Assembly (NCBI GenBank): GCA_044866075.1
Contig: JBIOTQ010000143.1
Span: forward strand, 1-34,308
Direction of reading: 5' to 3'
Source: JBASRP01 sp044866075
GTDB lineage: Bacteria > Actinomycetota > AC-67
Length of the DNA: 34,308 nt
The position numbers and the translations under genes were made by a program. Shown here piece by piece: positions 22,731 to 30,186 of the stretch; position 1 is the stretch's first letter; the number at the start of each line of letters is the position of its first letter. The notes under the pieces were generated by a model that saw nothing but the letters and a program-made list of their open reading frames with translations, made no database searches and had not been told where the DNA came from.

Positions 22731-23923
22731 CGCGCGAGCTCGCGGCGCGCGATCACCATCTTGTGGACCTCGTCGGGCCCGTCGGCGAGCCGCAGCGAGC
22801 GCGCCCCCGCGTACATCTCCGCCAACCCGAAGTCCTCGGTCACCCCGGCCGCGCCGAAGGCCTGGATCGCGTGATCGATCACCCACACCGCGGTGTTAGG
22901 CGCGACGACCTTGATCGCGGAGATCTCGATGCGCGCCGCCTCCTTGCCCTTCGTGTCCATCAGCCACGCGGCCTTCATCGTCAGCAGACGCGCCTGCTCG
23001 ATCCGGATCCGCGACTCGGCGACCCAATCCTGGATCACGCCTTGCCGCGCGAGCTCCTTGCCGAAGGCCTTGCGCGTCAGCACGCGCGCGCACATCAGGT
23101 CGAACGCGCGCTCGGCCAGACCGATGGCCCGCATGCAGTGATGGATGCGGCCGGGCCCGAGCCGGGCCTGCGCGATCGCGAAGCCGCTGCCCTCCTCCCC
23201 GAGTAGGTTGGACGTGGGGACGCGGACGTCCTCGAACACGATCTCGGCGTGGCCGCCCTCGTGCTCGAACCCAAACACCGGGAGCGTCCGCTTCACGGTG
23301 ACGCCCGGCGTGTCCATCGGGACGAGGATCATGCTCTGCCGCTTGTAGGCGTCGGCGTCCGGGTTCGTGACGCCCATCACGATCAGAACCTTGCACCGGG
23401 GACTCCCCGCGCCGGACGTGAACCACTTGCGCCCGTTGATGACGTACGAGTCGCCCTCGCGCATGATCGAGGTCCGGATGTTGGTCGCGTCCGAGGAGGC
23501 GACCTCCGGCTCGGTCATCGCGAACGCCGACCGGATCTCGCCTTCGAGCAACGGCTTCAGCCACTCGTCCTGCTGTCCGGGCGTGCCGAACTCGGCGAGG
23601 ATCTCCATGTTGCCGGTGTCCGGCGCTGCGCAGTTCATCGCCTCGGGAGCAAGGAAACTGTGCCCCGAAATCTCCGCGAGGGGCGCGTACTCGACGTTGG
23701 TCAGGCCAGCGCCGAACCGCTCGTCGGGGAGGAAGAGGTTCCAGAGGCCGCGGTTGCGCGCTTCGGTCTTCAGCTCCTCCATCACCGGCGGATGGAACTG
23801 CGGGTCCTTCGCGTCGCGGTACTGCTGCCGGTACACCTTCTCCCCCGGATAGACGCGCTCGTCCATGAACGCCGTGAGGCGCGCCCGGAGCTCATCGACC
23901 TTCGGACCGAGTTCGAAATCCAT
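22709..23923 (-). CDS. Acyl-CoA dehydrogenase
   Basis: 404-aa FAD enzyme oxidising acyl-CoA to 2-enoyl-CoA. Signature 1 is seen as FAMTEPEVASSDATNI and the FAD-binding RKWFTSGAG follows. The C-terminal part contains RKAFGKELARQGVIQDWVAESRIRIEQARLL and QAFGAAGVTEDFGLAEMYAGARSLRLADGPDEVH, the latter including the flavin/CoA contact R and the region of the catalytic base; long stretches here are quoted as landmarks in two parts. The ATG at 23923 has GGGAGGA upstream; the longer frame to 24340 has no family similarity and overlaps another gene. A 20-bp inverted repeat lies 19 bp upstream. Convergent overlap of 22 bp with the acyl-CoA ligase. Confidence 0.94.
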   Translation of the reverse strand: MDFELGPKVDELRARLTAFMDERVYPGEKVYRQQYRDAKDPQFHPPVMEELKTEARNRGLWNLFLPDERFGAGLTNVEYAPLAEISGHSFLAPEAMNCAAPDTGNMEILAEFGTPGQQDEWLKPLLEGEIRSAFAMTEPEVASSDATNIRTSIMREGDSYVINGRKWFTSGAGSPRCKVLIVMGVTNPDADAYKRQSMILVPMDTPGVTVKRTLPVFGFEHEGGHAEIVFEDVRVPTSNLLGEEGSGFAIAQARLGPGRIHHCMRAIGLAERAFDLMCARVLTRKAFGKELARQGVIQDWVAESRIRIEQARLLTMKAAWLMDTKGKEAARIEISAIKVVAPNTAVWVIDHAIQAFGAAGVTEDFGLAEMYAGARSLRLADGPDEVHKMVIARRELARYVKAES

Positions 23924-23942
23924 CGCGTCCTCCCGCGCCGGC

Positions 23943-23962
23943 GTGCGGCGCAAGTGTCGCAC
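23943..23962. promoter_or_regulatory. 20-bp inverted repeat upstream of the acyl-CoA dehydrogenase
   Basis: Arms GTGCGGC (23943-23949) and GTCGCAC (23956-23962) pair over seven positions with one G-T, around a 6-bp centre. It lies 19 bp before the dehydrogenase start. This is a plausible repressor operator; it does not resemble the palindrome at 19820-19835, so the same regulator is not implied. Confidence 0.35.
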
Positions 23963-24033
23963 GACGAGGCCCTTTCCGTCAGTCCGGCCTGGGGAGATTG
24001 GATGAGCCGGAGAGCGGGAAGAATGGCGGGACC

Positions 24034-24312
24034 ATGCAACGCGAGCAGGTTCGGTTGGAACCTGGCCTCGGGATCCTCGGGAACCGAGCGCGCTGGGGAA
24101 AGGTCGGGTACGCGGGCGAGGGGTTCGCCCCCGCGCCGGGCACCTATCGCGGCCTCGACGCCGCGCGGGCGCGCCTGACGACGATCGCCGACTCCGGTCG
24201 CGCGCGGAAGGACCGCGCCGGGTTCGCCAACCTCTATCCGCTCGCCGCGGCAGCGCTCTACGAGATCGCGTTCGCCTGCGAGGCCGGGCCGCTCGCAACC
24301 TGGCGCAACTAA
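24034..24312 (+). CDS. Small hypothetical protein (92 aa)
   Basis: No family recognised. Third codon positions are strongly GC-biased like the neighbours, which supports real coding. There is no signal peptide; a short apolar helix (YPLAAAALYEIAFACEA) lies near the C-terminus and a Gly-rich N-terminal half precedes it. I chose ATG 24034; TTG 23998 is an in-frame alternative adding 12 residues. The ribosome site is only GGCGGG. It stands alone between the divergent acyl-CoA dehydrogenase and the DUF5317 region. The following 277 bp (24313-24589) contain no gene. Confidence 0.55.
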   Translation: MQREQVRLEPGLGILGNRARWGKVGYAGEGFAPAPGTYRGLDAARARLTTIADSGRARKDRAGFANLYPLAAAALYEIAFACEAGPLATWRN

Positions 24313-24589
24313 CGGCGGAACGAGCCGAACGAACGCTCAACTTCCGGTCGCAACCACGCCGCGCGTCGGAACATCTGTCGACTGACGCATGTGCATCAGA
24401 CAGGTTCGCGCGTTCGCGCGTTTCTCATCCATCTCCGAGATGACACCATCGCGGCGCGCTCACGGCGGGCGTCGACCCGGCCGGAGTCTTGACAACAGAG
24501 GCGGGGGCCGTCGGAGACATCCGTCAGACGAACCGGGTCGTTCTCATCCACTACTCGCATCGCGTACTGCTTTCCTGGGAGGAGAGGCT
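24313..24589. other. Gene-free stretch upstream of a 30-aa peptide gene
   Basis: No credible coding sequence on either strand. It holds an imperfect hairpin (CTGTC at 24375-24379 with GACAG at 24399-24403, plus inner TGACGCA/TGCATCA), a direct repeat GTTCGCGC twice at about 24404-24419, and an isolated TTGACA at 24489-24494 without a good -10 at 16-18 nt. A long leader or unidentified regulatory RNA for the downstream peptide is possible, but no known riboswitch consensus is visible. Confidence 0.4.
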
Positions 24590-24682
24590 ATGACCAAGCG
24601 CCGCGTTTTCGGTATCGCATCGTTCCTCGGCAGTGTTCTTGCTCTGGTTCTCGTGACTGGCGCCGGGAGCACCTGGGGCTAA
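24590..24682 (+). CDS. 30-residue single-pass membrane peptide
   Basis: ATG 24590 follows a near-perfect Shine-Dalgarno (GGGAGGAG, 5-6 nt spacing) and the frame ends at TAA 24682. The product begins MTKRRVFG, has one hydrophobic helix (ASFLGSVLALVLVTGAG) and ends STWG: a basic N-terminus, one transmembrane span and almost no tail. It could be a small membrane protein or a released signal-peptide-like peptide; no lipobox or cleavage site with a mature part exists. It lies 119 bp upstream of DUF5317 in the same direction. I base the call on the ribosome site and topology, not on a known family. Confidence 0.6.
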   Translation: MTKRRVFGIASFLGSVLALVLVTGAGSTWG

Positions 24683-24801
24683 GCCACACCGACAGACGCA
24701 CCAACGGCATCGATCGCACCACCCGGACTGAACGAACGGAAGATCGGCGCCGGTCCCCACCTCTGCGGTCCAAACCTCGTTTCGAGATCCGGGAGCAGCG
24801 A

Positions 24802-25395
24802 ATGATCGGCATCGTCGCAACGGCACTACTCATCGGGCTCGCCGCCGCCGTCCTGTCCGGCGGCAGGGTGCGCCGGCTCGGGGACGTGCGTGTGAGCGGC
24901 GCACCGCTCGCCTTCGGCGCACTTGCCCTCATGGTCGCGGTGTCGCTCGTCGAGCTCGGAAGCTCTGCGGACCGCGCGCTCATTGCCGGCGCCTACGCGC
25001 TCGCGGCCGCGTTCCTGGTCCTCAACATCGTCCGGAGCGCCGGCATCATGCGCGTGGGATTCGCGGTGCTTGCGCTCGGGTGGCTCCTGAACGCTGCGGT
25101 CATGATCCCGAACGGCGGGATGCCTCTCTCGCGCGCGGCGTACGCCGCCTCGGGACAATCTGCTGTGCCGACCCCCGGACGCGGCGGCTTCTTCAAGATC
25201 GTCATCGCCGACGAGCACACAGTGCTACGCGGTCTCGGCGACGTGATCACGCTACCGCCCTATCACCGCGTCGTGAGCGCCGGCGACCTGGTTCTGATGG
25301 GGGGTCTGATCCTTCTGATCGTCGGCGGCATGCGAGTCCGGGTCATTGCGTCGGCGCCGGAGGCCACGCGTCGCCTCGAGCTCGTCCGCTCCTAA
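24802..25395 (+). CDS. DUF5317 family multi-pass membrane protein
   Basis: 197 aa with about five hydrophobic segments: near 1-20, 32-52, 57-78, 84-107 and 163-180. Between the fourth and fifth is a conserved-looking extracytoplasmic loop, MIPNGGMPLSRAAYAAS followed by VIADEHTVLRGLGDVITLP. The NGGMP-x(2)-R segment and layout match actinobacterial DUF5317 proteins, whose function is unknown. GGGAG precedes the ATG. It follows the 30-aa peptide gene; its TAA overlaps the convergent iron-exporter stop by 4 bp. Confidence 0.78.
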   Translation: MIGIVATALLIGLAAAVLSGGRVRRLGDVRVSGAPLAFGALALMVAVSLVELGSSADRALIAGAYALAAAFLVLNIVRSAGIMRVGFAVLALGWLLNAAVMIPNGGMPLSRAAYAASGQSAVPTPGRGGFFKIVIADEHTVLRGLGDVITLPPYHRVVSAGDLVLMGGLILLIVGGMRVRVIASAPEATRRLELVRS

Positions 25396-26528
25396 CTGAC
25401 GTTGACGCCGACCAGACGGCCGACGCCGTAGGTCGCGCTCGCAGCTAGGGCGCCGATCACGAGCATCCGGACGCCGTTCCGCACAGCCGGCCGTCCCGTG
25501 AACACCGAGATCGCCGCGCCGACGCCGAGCAGCATCAGAGCGGCGAGGCCTACGGCCCATCCGAGGGCGGCGCCTCCCGATCCCACGATGAATGGGATCA
25601 CCGGAACGATGGCGCCGAGCGCGAACGCGACGAACGACGACACGGCCGCCGTCCACGGGGAAACGAGCTCCGACGGATCAAGGCCGAGCTCCTCGCGGAC
25701 GAGCGTGTCCAGAGCGGTGTCCGGCCGGCTCATGAGCCGTTGCGCGAGCGCCTCCGCTTCCTCCTTCTCGACGCCCTTCGCGCGGAAGATCAGCGCCAGC
25801 TCCTCGCGCTCCTCTTCGGGGAAGTGCGCGAGCTCGTCCGCCTCCATGCCGATCTCGCGCTCGTAGAGCTCGCGCTGGGAGCGCACCGAGATCCACTCGC
25901 CCGTCGCCATCGAGAACGCGCCGGCCACGAGTCCGGCGACGCCGGCCAGGAGCACGAACTTGCCGTTGTTCGGCCCCGTGCCGCCGAACACGCCGACCAC
26001 GATCGACAGGTTCGACACCAGGCCGTCGTTGAACCCGAAGACGCCGGCGCGCAGAGCTCCGGCCGCGCCGACCCGGTGGCGCCCCTCGGCCCGTGCGATA
26101 CGCGTGCCGGTCGCGCCGCCGACGAGCGCAGACACGGCTTTCCCGTGCGCGCGCTCCTGCGCCGCCATCGAGGCCGGCGCCTCCGCGATGCTTTCGTACT
26201 TGGTTGCGTCGGCCGCTTCGAGCCGGAGCACCATCGGAAGAACAGTGTCGGTCCCGAAGCGCCGCGCAAGGAACGACAGCGCCCGCACGCGCAGCGGTAG
26301 CGGCGGACGCTTCGGGTTCGTGATGCCCCGCTCGGCCATGAGTTTCGCCCAGTGGGCGGCATGACGCTCTTCGGCTTCGGCCAGCTCCAACAAGACCCCG
26401 CGCCGTTGCTCGCTGGCGCGCTCGGCGAGTGCGCGGTACAGCGCGGCGCCGGCGAGTTCGTCGGCCCAGAGCTCGAAGAAGCGCGCGCCTTCGGCGTCCT
26501 TCGCGGTCGCGGCCATCGCTTCCACCAT
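25392..26528 (-). CDS. Ferritin-like/VIT1-fused iron (or manganese) exporter, MbfA type
   Basis: 378 aa. Residues 1 to about 140 form a rubrerythrin-like four-helix domain with metal-ligand pairs in FFELWADELAGAALY and AEAEERHAAHW. The rest is a VIT1/CCC1 transporter domain: GVFGFNDGLVSNLSIVVGVFG, GAFSMATGEWISVRSQRELY and three C-terminal membrane spans ending in ALAASATYGVGRLVG. The known MbfA proteins export iron under peroxide or iron stress. AGGAGG precedes the start; ATG 26528 and GTG 26525 are both possible. It is divergent from the KGG-tailed small protein, whose stress-type promoter lies in the shared 86-bp region. Confidence 0.88.
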   Translation of the reverse strand: MVEAMAATAKDAEGARFFELWADELAGAALYRALAERASEQRRGVLLELAEAEERHAAHWAKLMAERGITNPKRPPLPLRVRALSFLARRFGTDTVLPMVLRLEAADATKYESIAEAPASMAAQERAHGKAVSALVGGATGTRIARAEGRHRVGAAGALRAGVFGFNDGLVSNLSIVVGVFGGTGPNNGKFVLLAGVAGLVAGAFSMATGEWISVRSQRELYEREIGMEADELAHFPEEEREELALIFRAKGVEKEEAEALAQRLMSRPDTALDTLVREELGLDPSELVSPWTAAVSSFVAFALGAIVPVIPFIVGSGGAALGWAVGLAALMLLGVGAAISVFTGRPAVRNGVRMLVIGALAASATYGVGRLVGVNVS

Positions 26529-26550
26529 ACCCCTCCTGCTACGTAGGGTC

Positions 26551-26576
26551 GTTTGTCGCTTCTTCCCACCGGGTAT
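26551..26576 (+). promoter_or_regulatory. Sigma-B/sigma-F-type promoter of the KGG-tailed small protein
   Basis: GTTTGT (26551-26556), 14-nt spacer, GGGTAT (26571-26576). The -10 matches the Bacillus sigma-B consensus exactly, and GTTT-N16-GGGTA is the actinobacterial sigma-F form. Predicted start near 26583, about 30 nt before the ATG at 26615. This is the best of the three similar sites in the window. Confidence 0.72.
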
Positions 26577-26614
26577 CGGTTTTCTGAGAGAGCCGCAGAC
26601 GGAGAGGAGGTCAC

Positions 26615-26851
26615 ATGTCCGGCAAACGAACGGGAACGATCAAGAACAGGAAGCAGTACGAAGGATTGCGGAAGAAGGGCATGTCCAAGGCACGCGCCGC
26701 GCGCATCGCGAATTCTCCGGGCGCGTCGAAGCGCGGTGGGAAGAGTTCGGGCAGCGGCACGCGGCGCCGCACCACGCGCCAGGGCGGCACCACGGCCCAG
26801 AAGCGCGCGGCCGGCCGGAAGGGCGGACGCGCGACGGCGGGCAAGCGCTAG
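26615..26851 (+). CDS. Small basic protein with KGG-type tail (DUF7218-like)
   Basis: 78 aa, extremely Lys/Arg-rich. The N-terminal half, TIKNRKQYEGLRKKGMSKARAARIANS (two pieces: TIKNRKQYEGLRKKG, MSKARAARIANS), matches small actinobacterial proteins of the IKN-x-YE-LR-KG-S-K-A-RIAN pattern. The tail has TAQKRAAGRKGGRATAGKR, like KGG stress proteins and histone-like tails, so nucleic-acid binding is a reasonable inference. AGGAGG lies 5 nt before the ATG. A strong sigma-B-type promoter precedes it. It ends exactly where the convergent ligC gene ends. Confidence 0.82.
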   Translation: MSGKRTGTIKNRKQYEGLRKKGMSKARAARIANSPGASKRGGKSSGSGTRRRTTRQGGTTAQKRAAGRKGGRATAGKR

Positions 26852-27928
26852 CTACTTCTTCCTCTTGCTCGCCGGCGGTAATCCGCCGGCGAGCAGCGTT
26901 CTCAGGTCGAAATCCTCCGGCTGCTCGAGCTGTTCGAACGTGCACGAGCGCGGGTCGCGATCCGGCCGCCAGCGTTTGAAGTGCGTCACGTGCCGAAAGC
27001 GGTGTCCCTCCGTGTAGTCGTACGAGACCTCGACGACGCGCTCCGGCCGCAGCGGCTCCCACGATTGATCCTTGTCGCGGCTCCAGCGCGACGGCTCCCC
27101 GGGCAGCCGCTCCGTCTGCCCTTCGGGCGCCCAGGGGTGCGCCTCTCCCTTCTCCAGACGCTGAGGGGCGAGATCCTCCACCAGCTCCTTGCGTTGCGCG
27201 GCGCCGAACGACGCGCATACGCCGACGGGCCAGAATTCGTCGCGGTCGAAGTAGAGGCCGAGGAGCAACGAGCCGACGCCGTCGCCGCTCTTGTACCAGC
27301 GGAAGCCCGCTACGACGCAGTCGGCCGTCCGCTCGTGCTTGATCTTGAACATCACACGCTTGTCCGGCACGTAGCGGATCTCCGGCGGCTTCGCGATCAC
27401 GCCGTCGGCGCCGGCGCCCTCGAGCGCGCGGAACCACTCGTGCGCCTCGTCGAGCGACGCGGTCATCGGCGTGACGTACACGGGCGCCTTCGCGTTCGCG
27501 AGCGTCTCCTCGAGAAGTGCTCGCCGGTCCGAGAACGGTTCGTCGACGAGCGACTCGTCCCCGAGCGCGATCAGATCGAAGGCCACGAAGGCCGCCGGCG
27601 TCTGCTCGCTGAGCATCTTCACGCGCGACGCCGCCGGATGGATCCGTTGCTGAAGCGCTTCGAAGTCGAGGCGCCCGTCCTGCATCAGAACGATCTCGCC
27701 GTCGACGACGCAGCGTTCGGGGAGCTCGGTCTTGGCGGCGGCGACGATCTCCGGGAAGTAGCGGTCCATCGGCCGTTCGTTGCGGCTGCCGAGGACGACC
27801 GAGTCGCCGTCGCGAAAGATGATGCACCGGAACCCATCGAACTTGGGCTCGTACAGGGCGCCGGCAGGGATCTCCGGCACGAGCTTCGCCAGCATCGGCT
27901 TCAGCGGCGGTTTGACGGGGAGCGTCAC
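26852..27928 (-). CDS. ligC: ATP-dependent DNA ligase, LigC type
   Basis: 358 aa, the same size class as mycobacterial LigC. Nucleotidyl-transferase motif I is EPKFDGFR with acceptor K29. Motif III is AFVAFDLIALG, motif IV ADGVIAKPPE and motif V RVMFKIKHERTADCVVAG. An OB domain follows, including LGLYFDRDEFWPVG and PERVVEVSYDYTEGHRFRH. It lacks the polymerase and nuclease domains of LigD. GTG start overlaps the preceding PrimPol stop as GTGA, so the two proteins are made together. In mycobacteria LigC and Prim-PolC act in base-excision repair; the same is inferred here. A 13-bp perfect hairpin lies within its last codons. Confidence 0.92.
   Translation of the reverse strand: MTLPVKPPLKPMLAKLVPEIPAGALYEPKFDGFRCIIFRDGDSVVLGSRNERPMDRYFPEIVAAAKTELPERCVVDGEIVLMQDGRLDFEALQQRIHPAASRVKMLSEQTPAAFVAFDLIALGDESLVDEPFSDRRALLEETLANAKAPVYVTPMTASLDEAHEWFRALEGAGADGVIAKPPEIRYVPDKRVMFKIKHERTADCVVAGFRWYKSGDGVGSLLLGLYFDRDEFWPVGVCASFGAAQRKELVEDLAPQRLEKGEAHPWAPEGQTERLPGEPSRWSRDKDQSWEPLRPERVVEVSYDYTEGHRFRHVTHFKRWRPDRDPRSCTFEQLEQPEDFDLRTLLAGGLPPASKRKK
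26866..26895. terminator. Perfect 13-bp hairpin inside the ligC 3' end, possible terminator for the convergent small gene
   Basis: Arms TGCTCGCCGGCGG (26866-26878) and CCGCCGGCGAGCA (26883-26895) are fully complementary around the loop TAAT. It starts 15 bp after the KGG-tailed protein stop on the plus strand and lies inside the ligC LLAGGLPPAS codons. There is no U-tract on either strand. It could end or stabilise the small gene's transcript. Confidence 0.5.
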
Positions 27929-28935
27929 CGGCGATCCTTCCTCGCGCGCGACGGCGCGACGCGGGTCGGCTCGCGTTCTGCTTTCGGGAAGTGCGGCGGG
28001 AACGGCGCTTCGGGCATCCCGTCGTCCTCCTGGCGGTCGGCGAGCTCGAGCAGCGGCTCGAGAGAGTACGCGCGTTCGTCGATCGGGGCCATCGCGTCCC
28101 CCGAAACGCGGAAGCGCTCCGGCACCGTCGTGATCGTGAGGTCGGCCGGCTCCACGTCGGGGGCCTCCGCCCACGTGATCGGACACGACACCCGGCCGTC
28201 GGACGTCGGCCGCACGCTGTACGCCGCCGCCAGCGTCCGGTCGCGGGCGTTCTGGTTGTAATCGACGAAGACGCCGCGCCGTTCCTCCTTCCACCACGCC
28301 GTCGTCGCGAGGCCCGGCGCGCGCCGCTCCACCTCGCGGCCGAGCGCGAGCGCCGCGCGCCGCACGTCGAGGAAGTCCCACCGCGGCTCGACGCGCATCA
28401 GGACGTGGATCCCGCGCTTGCCCGACGTCTTTGGGAACGCCTCTAGCCCGAGCTCCGCCAGCGTCTCGCGCACGATCAGCGCCGTTCGGCGCACGTCGTC
28501 GAACGGGACGCCCGGCGTCGGATCGAGGTCGAACCGCATCTCATCGGGGTGCTCGGTGTCGCTCGTCCGGACGCCCCACGGGTGCAGCTCGAGACACCCC
28601 AGGTTGATCGCCCACGCGAGGTGCGCCTCGTCGCGCATCGCGAGGAACTCGGCGGACCGGCCGCTCGGGAATCGCACCCTCACCGTTTCGATCCAGTCCG
28701 GCCGCGAAGCCGGCACGCGCTTCTGGTAGAAGAAGTCGCCCTCGACGCCGTTCGGGTATCGCTTCAGAAGCGTCGGCCGGTCGCGGCAGCCCGTGAGCGC
28801 GCCCGGCGCGACCGACAACCAGTAGCGGACGAGGTCGAGCTTCGTCAACCCGAGCGCGGGGAAGAACACCTTGCCCGGGTTCGTCACGCGGACTTGTCGC
28901 CCGCCGACCTCCAGGACCTCGACCTCTTGACTCAT
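27925..28935 (-). CDS. LigD-polymerase-like primase-polymerase (PrimPolC type)
   Basis: 336-aa stand-alone archaeo-eukaryotic primase domain as in the LigD polymerase module. Visible are VTNPGKVFFPALGLTK (18-33), LLKRYPNGVEGDFFYQK (57-73), FLAMRDEAHLAWAINLG (99-114 region), the metal-binding RFDLDP (D136, D138), PKTSGKRGIHV (168-178) and VDYNQNARDRT. It would fill short gaps with ribo- or deoxynucleotides. ATG 28935 matches the family start; ATG 28962 is possible. It is fused by a 4-bp overlap to ligC. With no Ku gene here, a PrimPolC-LigC repair pair fits better than end joining. Confidence 0.9.
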   Translation of the reverse strand: MSQEVEVLEVGGRQVRVTNPGKVFFPALGLTKLDLVRYWLSVAPGALTGCRDRPTLLKRYPNGVEGDFFYQKRVPASRPDWIETVRVRFPSGRSAEFLAMRDEAHLAWAINLGCLELHPWGVRTSDTEHPDEMRFDLDPTPGVPFDDVRRTALIVRETLAELGLEAFPKTSGKRGIHVLMRVEPRWDFLDVRRAALALGREVERRAPGLATTAWWKEERRGVFVDYNQNARDRTLAAAYSVRPTSDGRVSCPITWAEAPDVEPADLTITTVPERFRVSGDAMAPIDERAYSLEPLLELADRQEDDGMPEAPFPPHFPKAEREPTRVAPSRARKDRR

Positions 28936-29096
28936 ATCCACCGACTCTTCGATTCCACCCACCTACCCGAGGCCCGGAAGTATGCCCGGGCTTACCGGGG
29001 CGCGACGTGACGCGCGCGTTCGCCGCAGGTCAGAGCGCAGGGCGCGCATGGAACTCGCTCCGCCTGGGCAAGAAAGCGGAGCACGAAGGAGAGGAC

Positions 29097-30182
29097 ATGG
29101 CGAGGAACAAGAACCGGCGCCGCACGCCGGATCCGGAGAGCGCCGCGCTCGAGGCCGGTCTCGTGTACGTCGACGACCGCGAGCCGGGCATCCGGCGCCT
29201 GCGATCGGGCCGCGGTTTCCGCTACGTAACGCCGGACGGAAAACCGATCGGCGCCCGGAAAGAGCTCGGCCGGATAAAGGCGCTCGCCGTCCCTCCCGCG
29301 TGGACCGACGTCTGGATCTGTCCCTCGGCCCGGGGACACATCCAAGCGACCGGACGCGACGCGCGAGGGCGCAAGCAGTACCGGTATCACGCGCTGTGGC
29401 GCGAGACCCGGGACCGCACGAAGTACGACCGCATCGTCCCGTTCGGCGAGGCGCTGCCGGCGATCCGCAAGCGCGTCCGCGAGGATCTCGCGCGACCGGG
29501 CCTGCCTCGCGAGAAGGTCCTGGCCGCCGTCGTGCGCTTGCTCGACGTTTCGTACCTGCGGATCGGCGGCGTCAAGTACGCGAAAGAGAATGGCTCCTTC
29601 GGCCTGACGACGATGCGCGACCGCCACGCCGAGGTGAACGGCGGCACCATCCGCTTCGAGTTCGTCGGCAAAGGCGGGAAACGCCACACGGTCGACGTGA
29701 ACGATCCGCGCATGGCGCGCATCGTCAAGCGCTGCCAGGAGATCCCCGGCCAGCAACTCTTCCAGTACCTCCAGGAGGACGGCTCCCGGCGACCGGTCGC
29801 GTCCGAGGACGTGAACGCGTACCTGCGCGAGATCACCGGCGAGGACTTCACGGCGAAGGATTTCCGCACGTGGGCCGGAACCGTCCTCGCACTGCGCGCG
29901 CTGACCCCGATGGAGGTCGCCGCATCCGACACACAGATGCGGCGGAGCGTGAACGAGGCCGTCGAGGTCGTCGCCTCCGCCCTCGGCAACACGGTGGCGG
30001 TGTGCCGGGCCTGCTACGTCCACCCGGCCGTCATCGATGCGTACGCCGACGGCTCGCTCGCGAGCCTGCGCGTCAGCCGCGTGCGCACGAAAGGTCTCGC
30101 GGCGTCGGACCGGCTGCGGCCGCACGAGGCGGCCCTCCTGCGCCTCCTGCGAGGGCCGGCGACGCGCCGCCGCGCGGCGTAG
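29097..30182 (+). CDS. DNA topoisomerase IB (poxvirus-like)
   Basis: 361-aa type IB topoisomerase relaxing supercoils through a 3'-phosphotyrosine. The N-terminal domain has YVTPDGKPIGARKELGRIKALAVPPAW (quoted as YVTPDGKPIGARKE and IKALAVPPAW). In the catalytic domain are LLDVSYLRIGGVKYAKENGS (R155 region), FVGKGGKRH (Lys loop), KDFRTWAGTVLAL (R257) and the nucleophile tyrosine Y307 in CYVHPAVIDAY. All expected catalytic residues are present. ATG 29097 has GGAGAGG upstream and fits the family better than ATG 29007. It is divergent from primPolC-ligC and ends 4 bp from the convergent F420 enzyme. Confidence 0.93.
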   Translation: MARNKNRRRTPDPESAALEAGLVYVDDREPGIRRLRSGRGFRYVTPDGKPIGARKELGRIKALAVPPAWTDVWICPSARGHIQATGRDARGRKQYRYHALWRETRDRTKYDRIVPFGEALPAIRKRVREDLARPGLPREKVLAAVVRLLDVSYLRIGGVKYAKENGSFGLTTMRDRHAEVNGGTIRFEFVGKGGKRHTVDVNDPRMARIVKRCQEIPGQQLFQYLQEDGSRRPVASEDVNAYLREITGEDFTAKDFRTWAGTVLALRALTPMEVAASDTQMRRSVNEAVEVVASALGNTVAVCRACYVHPAVIDAYADGSLASLRVSRVRTKGLAASDRLRPHEAALLRLLRGPATRRRAA

Positions 30183-30186
30183 CCGC

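Noticed and set aside
24489..24494. TTGACA as a housekeeping promoter for the 30-aa peptide
   Set aside because: No TANNNT-like -10 occurs at 16-18 nt, so it is noted only in the gene-free stretch entry.
24313..24589. Cyclic-di-GMP or other known riboswitch
   Set aside because: The conserved core sequences of GEMM-type and other familiar riboswitches are not visible.
26527..26532. GGGTAT before the iron exporter as a sigma-B-type -10
   Set aside because: It overlaps the ribosome site and start codon and has no GTTT upstream.
26852..28935. Ku-dependent non-homologous end joining locus
   Set aside because: A LigD-type polymerase and an ATP ligase are present, but as separate LigC/PrimPolC-like proteins with no Ku and no LigD nuclease domain in the window.
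28963..28968. GGGTAG before primPolC as a fourth sigma-B-type promoter
   Set aside because: The expected -35 position reads CGGGCA, with no GTT core within 13-17 nt.
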